Source: Vibrio sp. Of7-15 (GTDB lineage Bacteria; Pseudomonadota; Gammaproteobacteria; Enterobacterales; Vibrionaceae). Taken from it: a stretch of 64,000 bases of DNA. The position numbers were made by a program, and so were the translations under genes. Below, in pieces: positions 46,830 to 53,675 of this stretch (its first letter is position 1; every line of letters begins with the position of its first letter). Below the pieces are notes generated by a model, which made no database searches, was not told the DNA's origin, and saw only the letters and a program-made list of their open reading frames with translations. The DNA lies in the NCBI RefSeq assembly GCF_022347565.1, contig NZ_JAKRGH010000021.1, positions 1 through 64,000 of the forward strand, written 5' to 3'.

Positions 46830-46987
46830 ATGGTTTATAAAACGTGCATGAGTTCATCAGTAATGAAAGGGCAGTCAGCTTAGGTTCAGTAACCTGTCGT
46901 ATAGTTGCGAGTAGGGACTAGCAAGCATTGATCGCATCCCCTCCACTACAGGATTGTTTTATGTGATCATCTTTAATCGCTTTTTAT

Positions 46988-47016
46988 ACCGAGGTACTGT
47001 GGCCTCGGTTTTTTTT
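46988..47016 (+). terminator. Terminator downstream of arsJ
   Basis: ACCGAGG/CCTCGGT stem, 8-nt loop and eight T residues. It lies 158 bp after the arsJ stop, leaving a transcribed 3' region or a separate small RNA upstream of it. Confidence 0.85.
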
Positions 47017-47105
47017 GCCTGTCATTTCTCTTCGCTTATTTTTTGGGTTAACTGCTATATTGGTTGCTATGTGAATAGTGAAATCATAGAGATAGTTAGG
47101 TCTGA

Positions 47106-48119
47106 ATGAGAGAACGTGTTTTTTTCTTTGATGTATTGCGCTGCATTGCGGCTTTGGCTGTTGTTGCCATTCACGTTCTTGCGCCATATCGACATGGCTT
47201 AGACATTATCCCCTTTGATCAGTGGTTCACCGCCGTAACCGTGAATGGGGCAAGCCGCTGGGCTGTGCCTGTGTTTATTATGATTACTGGTGCTTTAATG
47301 CTGAGTGATTCTCGTCCTTTTGAGCTCGGTTATTATTTGAAGCGCCGAGTCGGTAAAGTGGTGGTGCCTTTTCTGATTTGGTCGGTATTTTACGCGTTAC
47401 TATCGGCTTGGAATATTGCTGGGTTTGATTTCCAGTTTTCTCTTGCGGTTTTGGCCGATCTTCCCTTTCAAGAAACCTATTATCATTTAGGCTTTTTTTA
47501 TTACTTTATTCCTCTTTATCTGGTTGTGCCGTTTTTACGAATGTTCGTACAGCAGGATGATAATGGTGCAACGTACGCGCTTTTAGGGGCTTGGTTTATC
47601 ACATGTGGATTGTTTCTTGCGGAAATCGAAGGAATATGGAATACAGAGCTGTGGCTGTTTAGTGGTTATCTGCTGCTGGGTTATTTACTTTTTCAACGTG
47701 TCGCTATCAGCCCAAATAGACTGTGGGTCTCTGCTGTGATTGGGGGAGGTGCCATTGCGGTGAGTGTCGGTATGGTTGTAGCAAACAGCGTTGATCTTAA
47801 AGGGTACGATTCTGGTCGGTGGTTTTCCTATAACAGCCTAAATACGGTGGTGATTGCCGCGACGGTATTTTATGTGTTTCGAGGCATTGCTGAGCAGGTG
47901 CCTCAGAGCTGCCGAACTGCGATTGTGTTTATGAGCCGACATAGCCTAGGCATTTATTTATTACACCCTCTCTTTTTATGGCCGATGAAGACGTTTGCTT
48001 GGTATCAGGGGCACCCTGGTTGGTTAATTCCAATGTGGGTGCTGCTGTCGGTTGTTGGCTCATTACTGCTCAGCTGGGTTTTATCTTTATCGAATAAAAC
48101 CAAGTGGCTAGTGCCGTAG
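47106..48119 (+). CDS. Acyltransferase 3 family membrane protein
   Basis: 337-aa integral membrane protein with about ten helices. It has the family start FFDVLRCIAALAVVAIHVL with the catalytic His of the RxxA/VxxxH type (about residues 12-23), SRWAVPVFIMITGALML and a late MSRHSLGIYLLHPLFLWP. The family transfers acetyl or other acyl groups onto surface sugars (WecH is one example). The acceptor here cannot be told: no polysaccharide genes are nearby. Single gene after a terminator. Confidence 0.85.
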   Translation: MRERVFFFDVLRCIAALAVVAIHVLAPYRHGLDIIPFDQWFTAVTVNGASRWAVPVFIMITGALMLSDSRPFELGYYLKRRVGKVVVPFLIWSVFYALLSAWNIAGFDFQFSLAVLADLPFQETYYHLGFFYYFIPLYLVVPFLRMFVQQDDNGATYALLGAWFITCGLFLAEIEGIWNTELWLFSGYLLLGYLLFQRVAISPNRLWVSAVIGGGAIAVSVGMVVANSVDLKGYDSGRWFSYNSLNTVVIAATVFYVFRGIAEQVPQSCRTAIVFMSRHSLGIYLLHPLFLWPMKTFAWYQGHPGWLIPMWVLLSVVGSLLLSWVLSLSNKTKWLVP

Positions 48120-48146
48120 TGAAAGATTGCGATTAAGAGAGGGAGG

Positions 48147-48479
48147 CTAATCGCGTTTCATGGCAAAGTGATGAAATGTCGCGCCTTGGTAAGTTAGTGT
48201 TCCTTTATCACCAGGGTTGAGGGCGTGAAAGTAGTGTACTCCGACTTGAAACTCGCGTTTAGGGCCAAATTTCCCTTTTTGCACATAAATCCAAAATTCT
48301 TGATCTTCCTGACCTGGTTGTGCGTTTGGAATGTCTACGATCTGTTTATCTAATACCGTGACGTCGACTTTTTGTTCTGGCGCATTATCGCCATTTATGT
48401 GCTTGCGGTAGAAATGAGAAAAAGACCAAGCGCCTGCGCAGATCAGAATAATAAGAGACAGCAGTAGAGTGAGAGGCAT
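48147..48479 (-). CDS. DUF2500 membrane protein (YhhM-like)
   Basis: 110-aa protein with one N-terminal helix (TLLLSLIILICAGAWSFSHF) and a beta-rich outer domain (VDVTVLDKQIVDI, EFQVGVHYFHALNPGDKGTL), as in DUF2500/YhhM. AAGGA is 6 nt before the ATG. In E. coli yhhM sits next to yhhL and rsmD; here those two are 4 kb away with yhhN and other genes between. Function unknown. Confidence 0.8.
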   Translation of the reverse strand: MPLTLLLSLIILICAGAWSFSHFYRKHINGDNAPEQKVDVTVLDKQIVDIPNAQPGQEDQEFWIYVQKGKFGPKREFQVGVHYFHALNPGDKGTLTYQGATFHHFAMKRD

Positions 48480-48565
48480 CGTTATTCCTTAAACGAAGTG
48501 GTGTGATGCCATTATTTTAAAGAAAAAAATTAGTTGGGGGAGGCTTTGACAAATAAAGCGTGATC

Positions 48566-49435
48566 TCACTCGGTAGCTGGTGTTCGTAAATGTTTATCGT
48601 GATACATGTATTGGTCGGCCAATGCTAAGACGCGATCGGGTCTTTCAAGCTCCTGATATTGGTAAGAGTAATAACCTGCGCTGATCCCTATTTGGTAATG
48701 TTGAGTTAAAGGTGCACTCAGTTGGTGCAGCTGTTTTATCCAGTGTTGGGGGTTGGTTGTTGGTGGTAATACCGTAACAAACTCATCCCCTCCTAAACGA
48801 AAAGTGGCATCGTTGTGGTTATGTTTGAGTAACAATGCGGCCATCTCTTTTAGAGCCTTATCGCCTTGCTGGTGGCCAAAATGATCATTGAGGTGTTTAA
48901 AATGGTCAAGATCCATATAGACAAGGTGGCCATTTTGCTGTGCTGAAAGCTGATCTTGTAGGTAGATAAACAGTGCTCGGCGGTTTTTAAGGCCTGTGAG
49001 CTCATCATGATTGGCCAGAAAATATAAATGTTGTTCAAGAGATTTATTGTGGTCGATTTCTTTATGCAGTTCAGTGATTAAATCATTTCGCCCAGCCAAC
49101 ATTTTTAAAAAGCAGAAGCATATGAGAAATAAGCCAATGTATTGGAGTGGATCATCGGCATTTTCAATCAGTAGTGAATTTTCTAAATGTGGGAATTCGT
49201 CTAGAACATCAGCGATAAGCCCCAGTCCATAGCAACCCCACGCAAGATAGAACCAGCGTTGCAGTTCTTTGTTGGCTGACTCCCTGATTTCTTTGATCAT
49301 GCACAGGATCAGAACCAACATAAATAGGGTTGCAGCACTTTCTGCAAAGCTGTCGAGGGAAGAGAACAGAGACAGCGTTATGCCAAAGGTTATGGCGACC
49401 ACCCATTTTGTCGATAATGAAGACATTTTGGTCAT
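48566..49435 (-). CDS. Membrane diguanylate cyclase (GGDEF)
   Basis: 289-aa protein with about four N-terminal helices (residues 10-113) and a C-terminal GGDEF domain (about 138-285). LTGLKNRRAL, the substrate loop MDLDHFKHLNDHFGH and GGDEF (215-219) are intact, so it should make c-di-GMP from GTP. The position of the RxxD inhibitory site reads NHND, so product inhibition is probably lost. The membrane part is not a named sensor by eye. GAGAGGT lies 7 nt before the ATG. Confidence 0.9.
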   Translation of the reverse strand: MTKMSSLSTKWVVAITFGITLSLFSSLDSFAESAATLFMLVLILCMIKEIRESANKELQRWFYLAWGCYGLGLIADVLDEFPHLENSLLIENADDPLQYIGLFLICFCFLKMLAGRNDLITELHKEIDHNKSLEQHLYFLANHDELTGLKNRRALFIYLQDQLSAQQNGHLVYMDLDHFKHLNDHFGHQQGDKALKEMAALLLKHNHNDATFRLGGDEFVTVLPPTTNPQHWIKQLHQLSAPLTQHYQIGISAGYYSYQYQELERPDRVLALADQYMYHDKHLRTPATE

Positions 49436-49632
49436 ACTGATACCTCTCTTATGGTATTGAATGTTGTCTCATTTTTTACTGCCAATGTCGAGAGTTGCTT
49501 AATTTTCTTTACAAAAGTACATCAATGAAGCAACTTTTGCAGAGGGTTGGTACAAAAATTTGATAATAAACGTCTAATTTCATATCTCTTTTGGTTAGGA
49601 TAGTAATAGGGCAATCGTATTTAGGAGGGGAA

Positions 49633-49992
49633 GTGTCTGACATTGAATATGTTGTTGTGCGTACCCGAAAGCTAGAGCGTTTATTGAGGGTTCAATACCA
49701 TGCGGATGGAAAGGGGCTTCATCAGTTGATCACAAGCTGCGAAGAGCGTTTACCTCATGATGTGATTAAAAAGTTACGTTTTATCGCTACGGTAAGAAAT
49801 AAAACCGTTCATGAAGATGATTATCAGTTAGATGATAAAAAAGGTTTTAAAAGGGCATGCGATCAGTGTGAAAAGGAGCTCACTCCACGAGCAAGTCGGT
49901 TTATTTGGGGGCTTGCTGCTACTTTAGTGCTAGCGGTGACTTTTTTGGCAATTTGGTTCTACAGTTCTCATTGGCAGAATATTTCATTTTGA
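49633..49992 (+). CDS. Small C-terminal membrane-anchored protein, unknown function
   Basis: 119-aa protein starting with GTG at 49633, chosen because AGGAGGGG lies directly upstream; the earlier TTG has no ribosome site. The soluble part (1-90) is helical and charged (TRKLERLLRVQY, FIATVRNKTVHEDD) and recalls DUF4145-like RNase/HEPN-type helices with the R-N-x-x-H-E pattern. A single helix ALLATLVLAVTFLAIWFY-like segment ends the chain. The RNKTVHE motif is close to the RX4-6H HEPN signature, which is a hint only. No recognised family. Confidence 0.6.
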   Translation: MSDIEYVVVRTRKLERLLRVQYHADGKGLHQLITSCEERLPHDVIKKLRFIATVRNKTVHEDDYQLDDKKGFKRACDQCEKELTPRASRFIWGLAATLVLAVTFLAIWFYSSHWQNISF

Positions 49993-50053
49993 TAGCGGTC
50001 ATTCTTCTATTAATGAGAACTAACTCTCAATTATAAGTATGTGCTTGATTTCA

Positions 50054-50099
50054 CATATAAACAAAAACGGACGCATTTGCGTCCGTTTTTGTTTATATG
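50054..50099. terminator. 46-bp perfect palindrome acting as bidirectional terminator
   Basis: Two 22-nt arms are exactly complementary around a 2-nt TT loop. The inner arm is ACGGACGCA/TGCGTCCGT, flanked by A5/T5 and then AT-rich pairs. It lies between the convergent 119-aa gene (+) and the 26-aa ORF (-), with T runs on both sides. Confidence 0.85.
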
Positions 50100-50115
50100 A
50101 TTTTTTACAGATGAA

Positions 50116-50196
50116 TTAGTACATCATTGGCAGTGTCATTAGGCCAACAACAACAGCTATCATCATAAGTCCTTGTTTTTGAGATGGTGTAATCAT
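50116..50196 (-). CDS. Predicted 26-aa single-helix membrane peptide
   Basis: The ORF encodes a short polar start (MITPSQKQ) and a hydrophobic helix (GLMMIAVVVGLMTLPMMY), long enough to span or sit in the inner membrane. AAGGAG is 7 nt before the ATG. A matched -35/-10 pair lies 41 bp upstream and a perfect terminator 17 bp after the stop, so the unit looks like a complete gene. I do not recognise a family. Confidence 0.6.
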   Translation of the reverse strand: MITPSQKQGLMMIAVVVGLMTLPMMY

Positions 50197-50237
50197 AACA
50201 CTGCTCCTTTAAAAGTTGATTTAATCTGTTGACAATT

Positions 50238-50267
50238 AGAATAGCACTTATTTTGGGGTTTGATCAA
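50238..50267 (-). promoter_or_regulatory. Probable promoter of the 26-aa ORF
   Basis: On the minus strand TTGATC (50267-50262), an 18-nt spacer and TATTCT (50243-50238), about 40 bp before the start codon. Confidence 0.5.
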
Positions 50268-50339
50268 GGGTTTGCTGTAAAAAGATTTAAAAAACATACT
50301 TTTGTTGGGCTTTAAGTGTGTTTATTGGAGGTTTTTTCT

Positions 50340-50399
50340 ATGTTTTTTGCTTGTCTAAAAAGTGTCTTTATTTGTGTCCTTGTGGTTTTTTTGTTTTAA
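50340..50399 (+). CDS. Possible 19-aa hydrophobic peptide ORF
   Basis: Reads MFFACLKSVFICVLVVFLF with GGAGG 8 nt before the ATG. The codons come from T-rich DNA, so a chance hydrophobic ORF is quite possible. Confidence 0.2.
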   Translation: MFFACLKSVFICVLVVFLF

Positions 50400-50623
50400 G
50401 TTATTGATTTTATTTGTTTAATTTTGGTTTTTTTTAGTTTGTTTTTTGCTCTCTTATTTTTATTGTTTTTTATTGGTCTGTTCTTCCGTGACTATATTTT
50501 CATGTGTTTTATATGGGTATCTTGTAGTTGTTATTTCTCCAGTGTTGATTATTTGTGCTTGAATGGCAGTTTATCTAGGGGAACGAAGTAAGAGAGCTTT
50601 ATGAATTGAATATAAAATTTAGA

Positions 50624-50638
50624 TGATATTTATTATCA
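50624..50638. promoter_or_regulatory. Fur box (13 of 14 positions)
   Basis: TGATATTTATTATCA differs from TGATAATnATTATCA at one fixed position. A weak plus-strand promoter-like TTGAAT (50606) lies upstream. No annotated gene starts within 300 bp, so the regulated transcript is unknown. Confidence 0.6.
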
Positions 50639-50776
50639 TTTGTGTGCTTTTGGTTTTTGTTTTTATAAGCATTTGATTTTAATTGTTTTTGTTGTTTTTC
50701 TTATTATGGTTTTAAAGGTGTTATAGATCTTGTTATCGAATAATAAGCAATTTTAAAGAAAGAAAGGCAAAATCAA

Positions 50777-50792
50777 AGGTAAACGTTTGCTA
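50777..50792. promoter_or_regulatory. PurR-like operator upstream of the YhhN-family gene
   Basis: On the minus strand TAGCAAACGTTTACCT matches ANGCAANCGNTTNCNT at all fixed positions but the first. It lies about 180 bp before the yhhN start. Other LacI-family proteins bind similar sites. Confidence 0.4.
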
Positions 50793-50970
50793 TTTTTTGT
50801 TTGTGATTTTTTTGCTCATAAGCAGCTTGAAGCATGTAATTTCAGTTAGTGTGAGTGAGCGCAACTCCAATTGTTGATTATTCCGGTCAGATCGACTTAT
50901 CAGATAGAGTGACTAGACATTACTATTGGTCTCCCTAAACTTGCCGAGCACAAATGATGAGGTGAATACT

Positions 50971-51603
50971 ATGTGGAGTTGGTTAGCCGTTTCTTTATCG
51001 GGCTTATTACACATCTCGGCAGCAACCCAAGGCCCCAAATGGCAGTTTTATTTTTTTAAACCTTTTACCATTTTTCTTATGCTTGTTTTGCTTATTCAGA
51101 CAGGTGGGGAGAGTGCTTATGTGTGGCTGATCGGGGCGGGTTTAATTTTCTCTATGATTGGTGATGTGTTTTTGATGTTGCCAAAAGATAGGTTTTTATT
51201 TGGCCTTGCCAGCTTTTTGGGCGCTCATGTTTTGTATAGCTGCGCGTTTTGGTCGCAGTTATCAGGTAGCATGGTGTGGTGGCTACCTGCGATTTTATTT
51301 GCGGCGGGGATTATTATCTTTCTGCTTCTTTTGCCTAATCTTGGCAATATGGCTTTACCAGTCCTTGGTTATATTTTGGTCATTGCTCAAATGACTTGGG
51401 CTGCGGGAGAAGTGTGGTTAACGAGCCGAACAGGTGTGAGTTTATTGGCTTTTTCTGGGGCGTTAATGTTTATGCTATCTGATGTTATTTTGGCATTTGA
51501 TCGCTTCAAGCACAGCTCTAAATTATCTACGACCATGGTGATGGGCAGTTATTATGTTGCTCAAGGCTTAATTACAGCATCGGCGATTGCTTTTCAGGCT
51601 TAA
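50971..51603 (+). CDS. YhhN-family membrane protein
   Basis: 210-aa integral membrane protein with about seven helices, in the YhhN/TMEM86 family. Eukaryotic TMEM86B is a lysoplasmalogenase; the bacterial function is open. Family features are GLIFSMIGDVFLMLPKDRFLFGLASFLGAHVLY and the later SGALMFMLSDVILAFDRF, both with conserved Asp residues. GAGG is 8 nt before the ATG at 50971; the upstream TTG is rejected. Confidence 0.85.
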   Translation: MWSWLAVSLSGLLHISAATQGPKWQFYFFKPFTIFLMLVLLIQTGGESAYVWLIGAGLIFSMIGDVFLMLPKDRFLFGLASFLGAHVLYSCAFWSQLSGSMVWWLPAILFAAGIIIFLLLLPNLGNMALPVLGYILVIAQMTWAAGEVWLTSRTGVSLLAFSGALMFMLSDVILAFDRFKHSSKLSTTMVMGSYYVAQGLITASAIAFQA

Positions 51604-51622
51604 GTTTGAATAAATTGTTTAA

Positions 51623-51661
51623 GAGCGGTTTTGTTGCTTTGCATCAACACCGCTTTTTTTG
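51623..51661 (+). terminator. Terminator after the YhhN-family gene
   Basis: AGCGG...TGTTG/CAACA...CCGCT two-part stem followed by a long T run. Confidence 0.82.
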
Positions 51662-51702
51662 TGGCTGTTGTAATGATGTTTTTACGATCATAGAGGCAAA
51701 CC

Positions 51703-51945
51703 ATGGCGAAGACGATTCATGCACACAATATTCTTAATATGCTTTCTCAGTCGAGTGCAGTATTTACTCAAGAGTCGTTAGCGGCGGCGGTGTGCACCAA
51801 GTATGGTTCTGATGTTAGGTTTCATACCTGTAGCAAAGAAGGGTTAAGCTTATCTGATTTGTTGGCCTTTTTTCTTGAGCGTGGGAAGGTTTTTGAACAT
51901 CAAGGTACGTTAATCGCTGATCCTAGCCGGATGTGTAAACACTGA
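51703..51945 (+). CDS. yecH: YecH-family (DUF2492) putative metal-binding protein
   Basis: 80-aa protein. IHAHNILNMLSQS at the N-terminus with two His, VRFHTCSKEGLSLSDLLAFFLERGK and a final MCKH with Cys and His match E. coli YecH. The paired His/Cys residues suggest a bound metal. Cytosolic, single gene, function unknown. Confidence 0.85.
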   Translation: MAKTIHAHNILNMLSQSSAVFTQESLAAAVCTKYGSDVRFHTCSKEGLSLSDLLAFFLERGKVFEHQGTLIADPSRMCKH

Positions 51946-51967
51946 TTATTTTTTCGATTAGTACTCG

Positions 51968-51996
51968 CTAACTTGGTGTGTTATTCGCCAAGTTAG
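51968..51996 (+). terminator. Hairpin after yecH
   Basis: CTAACTTGG/CCAAGTTAG, a 9-bp perfect stem with an 11-nt loop, without a T run. Confidence 0.45.
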
Positions 51997-52084
51997 TAAG
52001 CCATTGTTATACTTCTTTTTAAGAACTGTTCTGGTTTCTTTCACTTTTTAATCAATTTATTACCTTATTCTATGAGGGCTGCTA

Positions 52085-52675
52085 ATGGAAATTATCTCAG
52101 CCGCGGTCATGCTGTTTTTAATCATGGACCCGCTGGGCAATTTGCCAATTATTTTATCGATTTTACGTCACTTAGAGCCGAAACGTCGTCGTAAGGTTCT
52201 GATCCGCGAGTTGTGTTTTGCATTAATTATCTTGCTGTTGTTTTTGTTTGCAGGTCAGAAAATGCTGGCTTTTTTGCATGTGAAAACGGAAACCGTGAGT
52301 ATTTCTGGCGGAATAATCTTATTCTTGATTGCCATCCGAATGATCTTTCCTCAGCCTGGGGGAGTGACAGGGCTAGCGGCAGGTGAAGAGCCATTTTTGG
52401 TGCCAATGGCCATACCTATGATCGCAGGGCCTTCGGTGTTGGCTTCATTATTGTTGCTATCCAATCAAGAGCCGGATCGATTGGGAGACTGGACCATTGC
52501 GGTGTTATTGGCTTGGGGAGCAACCTTCATTATTTTGATGTTTTATGAAGTGTTTAACCGTCTGTTTGGAGAGCGAGGGCTAAAAGCCATCGAACGCCTG
52601 ATGGGGTTAATGCTGATCATGATTTCAACCCAAATGTTCTTAGATGGTATTAGCCAGTATTTAAAAAACGCATAA
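52085..52675 (+). CDS. yhgN: YhgN, MarC/NAAT-family membrane protein
   Basis: 196-aa protein with six helices. MEIISAAVMLFLIMDPLGNLPI, EPKRRRKVLIREL, VSISGGIILFLIAIRMIFP, AGEEPFLVPMAIPMIAGPSVLA and IERLMGLMLIMISTQMFLDGI track E. coli YhgN closely. The family name suggests amino-acid transport, but function is unproven. Terminator directly after the stop. Confidence 0.92.
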   Translation: MEIISAAVMLFLIMDPLGNLPIILSILRHLEPKRRRKVLIRELCFALIILLLFLFAGQKMLAFLHVKTETVSISGGIILFLIAIRMIFPQPGGVTGLAAGEEPFLVPMAIPMIAGPSVLASLLLLSNQEPDRLGDWTIAVLLAWGATFIILMFYEVFNRLFGERGLKAIERLMGLMLIMISTQMFLDGISQYLKNA

Positions 52676-52706
52676 AAAAAGCCGCCAAATCATTCTGGCG
52701 GCTTTT
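52676..52706. terminator. Bidirectional terminator between yhgN and yhhL
   Basis: AAAAAGCCGCCA/TGGCGGCTTTTT stem overlapping the end of yhgN. Confidence 0.9.
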
Positions 52707-52724
52707 TCATTTTATTGGGTGTGA

Positions 52725-52991
52725 CTACATCATGTGCTTGCGGCGAATATCAAGCAAAGCAAAGATACCGAAAATGAGGATGGACCATCTTTCCCATTTA
52801 CTCATGTTTATCTTATCGCCAAATGCGCCAATGAAGATCAGCATCTGTAAACCATGCATGGCAAATAAGAACGCCGTCATGATGTACAGTGCCATGGCAG
52901 CAACACCAGGGAATGGGTAAACAATATTAATTAGCAAAATAAGCCAAACAAAAGCAATGGCCGCTTTAGCTAATAAAATTAAATGTTTCAT
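52725..52991 (-). CDS. yhhL: DUF1145 membrane protein (YhhL-like)
   Basis: 88-aa inner-membrane protein with three helices (AAIAFVWLILLINIVYPFPG, AMALYIMTAFLFAMHGLQML, WSILIFGIFALLDI). DUF1145/YhhL members follow rsmD, and here the start overlaps the rsmD stop by 4 bp (ATGA), which implies translational coupling. Function unknown. Confidence 0.85.
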   Translation of the reverse strand: MKHLILLAKAAIAFVWLILLINIVYPFPGVAAMALYIMTAFLFAMHGLQMLIFIGAFGDKINMSKWERWSILIFGIFALLDIRRKHMM

Positions 52992-53593
52992 AGTTTTTCT
53001 CTCTCATATAATCGATAACAGACTTGGCCAGCAATTTTTTCACGATGCAATCGCCAATGTTCTGGGGTTTCGATAGCGCTTAATTCTTTTTCTGTCTCAA
53101 TGTAAATCATGGCATTGTCGGTAAGCCAGCCATTATTCTCAAGTTGAGTGATGGTATTTGTAAGTAAATCTTTGCGAAAGGGTGGATCGATAAAAACCAC
53201 ATCAAAGGGAGTGCCCGGGTTGGTGAGATAACTTAGGGCGTCGGTATTAATGGCTTCGACATCGCTTGATTGTAGTGTCTTGATATTATTAACTAATTGC
53301 TGGTGTGCTTTTTTATCAAGCTCTAACATCACCACTTTTTCTGCTGAACGAGAGAGAGCTTCAAAACCTAAGCCACCGCTCCCAGCAAAAAGATCCAAAC
53401 AACGAGCGTGAGGAATATCTTGGGCCAACCAGTTAAATACAGTTTCTTTGACTCGGTCTGTTGTTGGTCGTAACCCTTCAACATCATGAACAGGAAGCTT
53501 GCGGCCACGCCAGCGTCCGCTGATTATTCTTACAAATCCACCTCCTGATTTTGGTGATGAAGATCGATGAGTTTGTTGTCGACGTCTTACCAT
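52988..53593 (-). CDS. rsmD: RsmD, 16S rRNA m2G966 methyltransferase
   Basis: 201-aa SAM-dependent methyltransferase for G966 of 16S rRNA. VRIISGRWRGRKLPV, LRPTTDRVKETVFNWL, SAM motif LDLFAGSGGLGFEALSR and catalytic FIDPPF are all present. An N-terminal basic tail (MVRRRQQTHRSSSPKSGG) is usual for the family. Divergent from ftsY, as in E. coli. Confidence 0.96.
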   Translation of the reverse strand: MVRRRQQTHRSSSPKSGGGFVRIISGRWRGRKLPVHDVEGLRPTTDRVKETVFNWLAQDIPHARCLDLFAGSGGLGFEALSRSAEKVVMLELDKKAHQQLVNNIKTLQSSDVEAINTDALSYLTNPGTPFDVVFIDPPFRKDLLTNTITQLENNGWLTDNAMIYIETEKELSAIETPEHWRLHREKIAGQVCYRLYEREKL

Positions 53594-53675
53594 GATTTTT
53601 TGACCGTTAAGAAAATGATAGTATACACAAGTTTATGGATGGCAAATTGTACCAATCAAATTCTAGGATTTCCCG

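Larger units (their letters stand above)
49993..50970. other. About 1-kb T-rich intergenic region with small ORF and regulatory boxes
   Basis: It holds, in order: a 46-bp perfect palindrome, a 26-codon minus-strand ORF with its promoter, a 19-codon plus-strand ORF, a near-perfect Fur box and a PurR-like box. From about 50270 to 50710 the plus strand is very T-rich and G/C-poor, unlike the surrounding coding DNA. No known small RNA was recognised; a RyhB core was looked for and not found. Confidence 0.6.

Noticed and set aside
49993-50970. RyhB small RNA next to the Fur box
   Set aside because: The conserved RyhB pairing core and a GC-rich terminator were looked for on both strands and not found.
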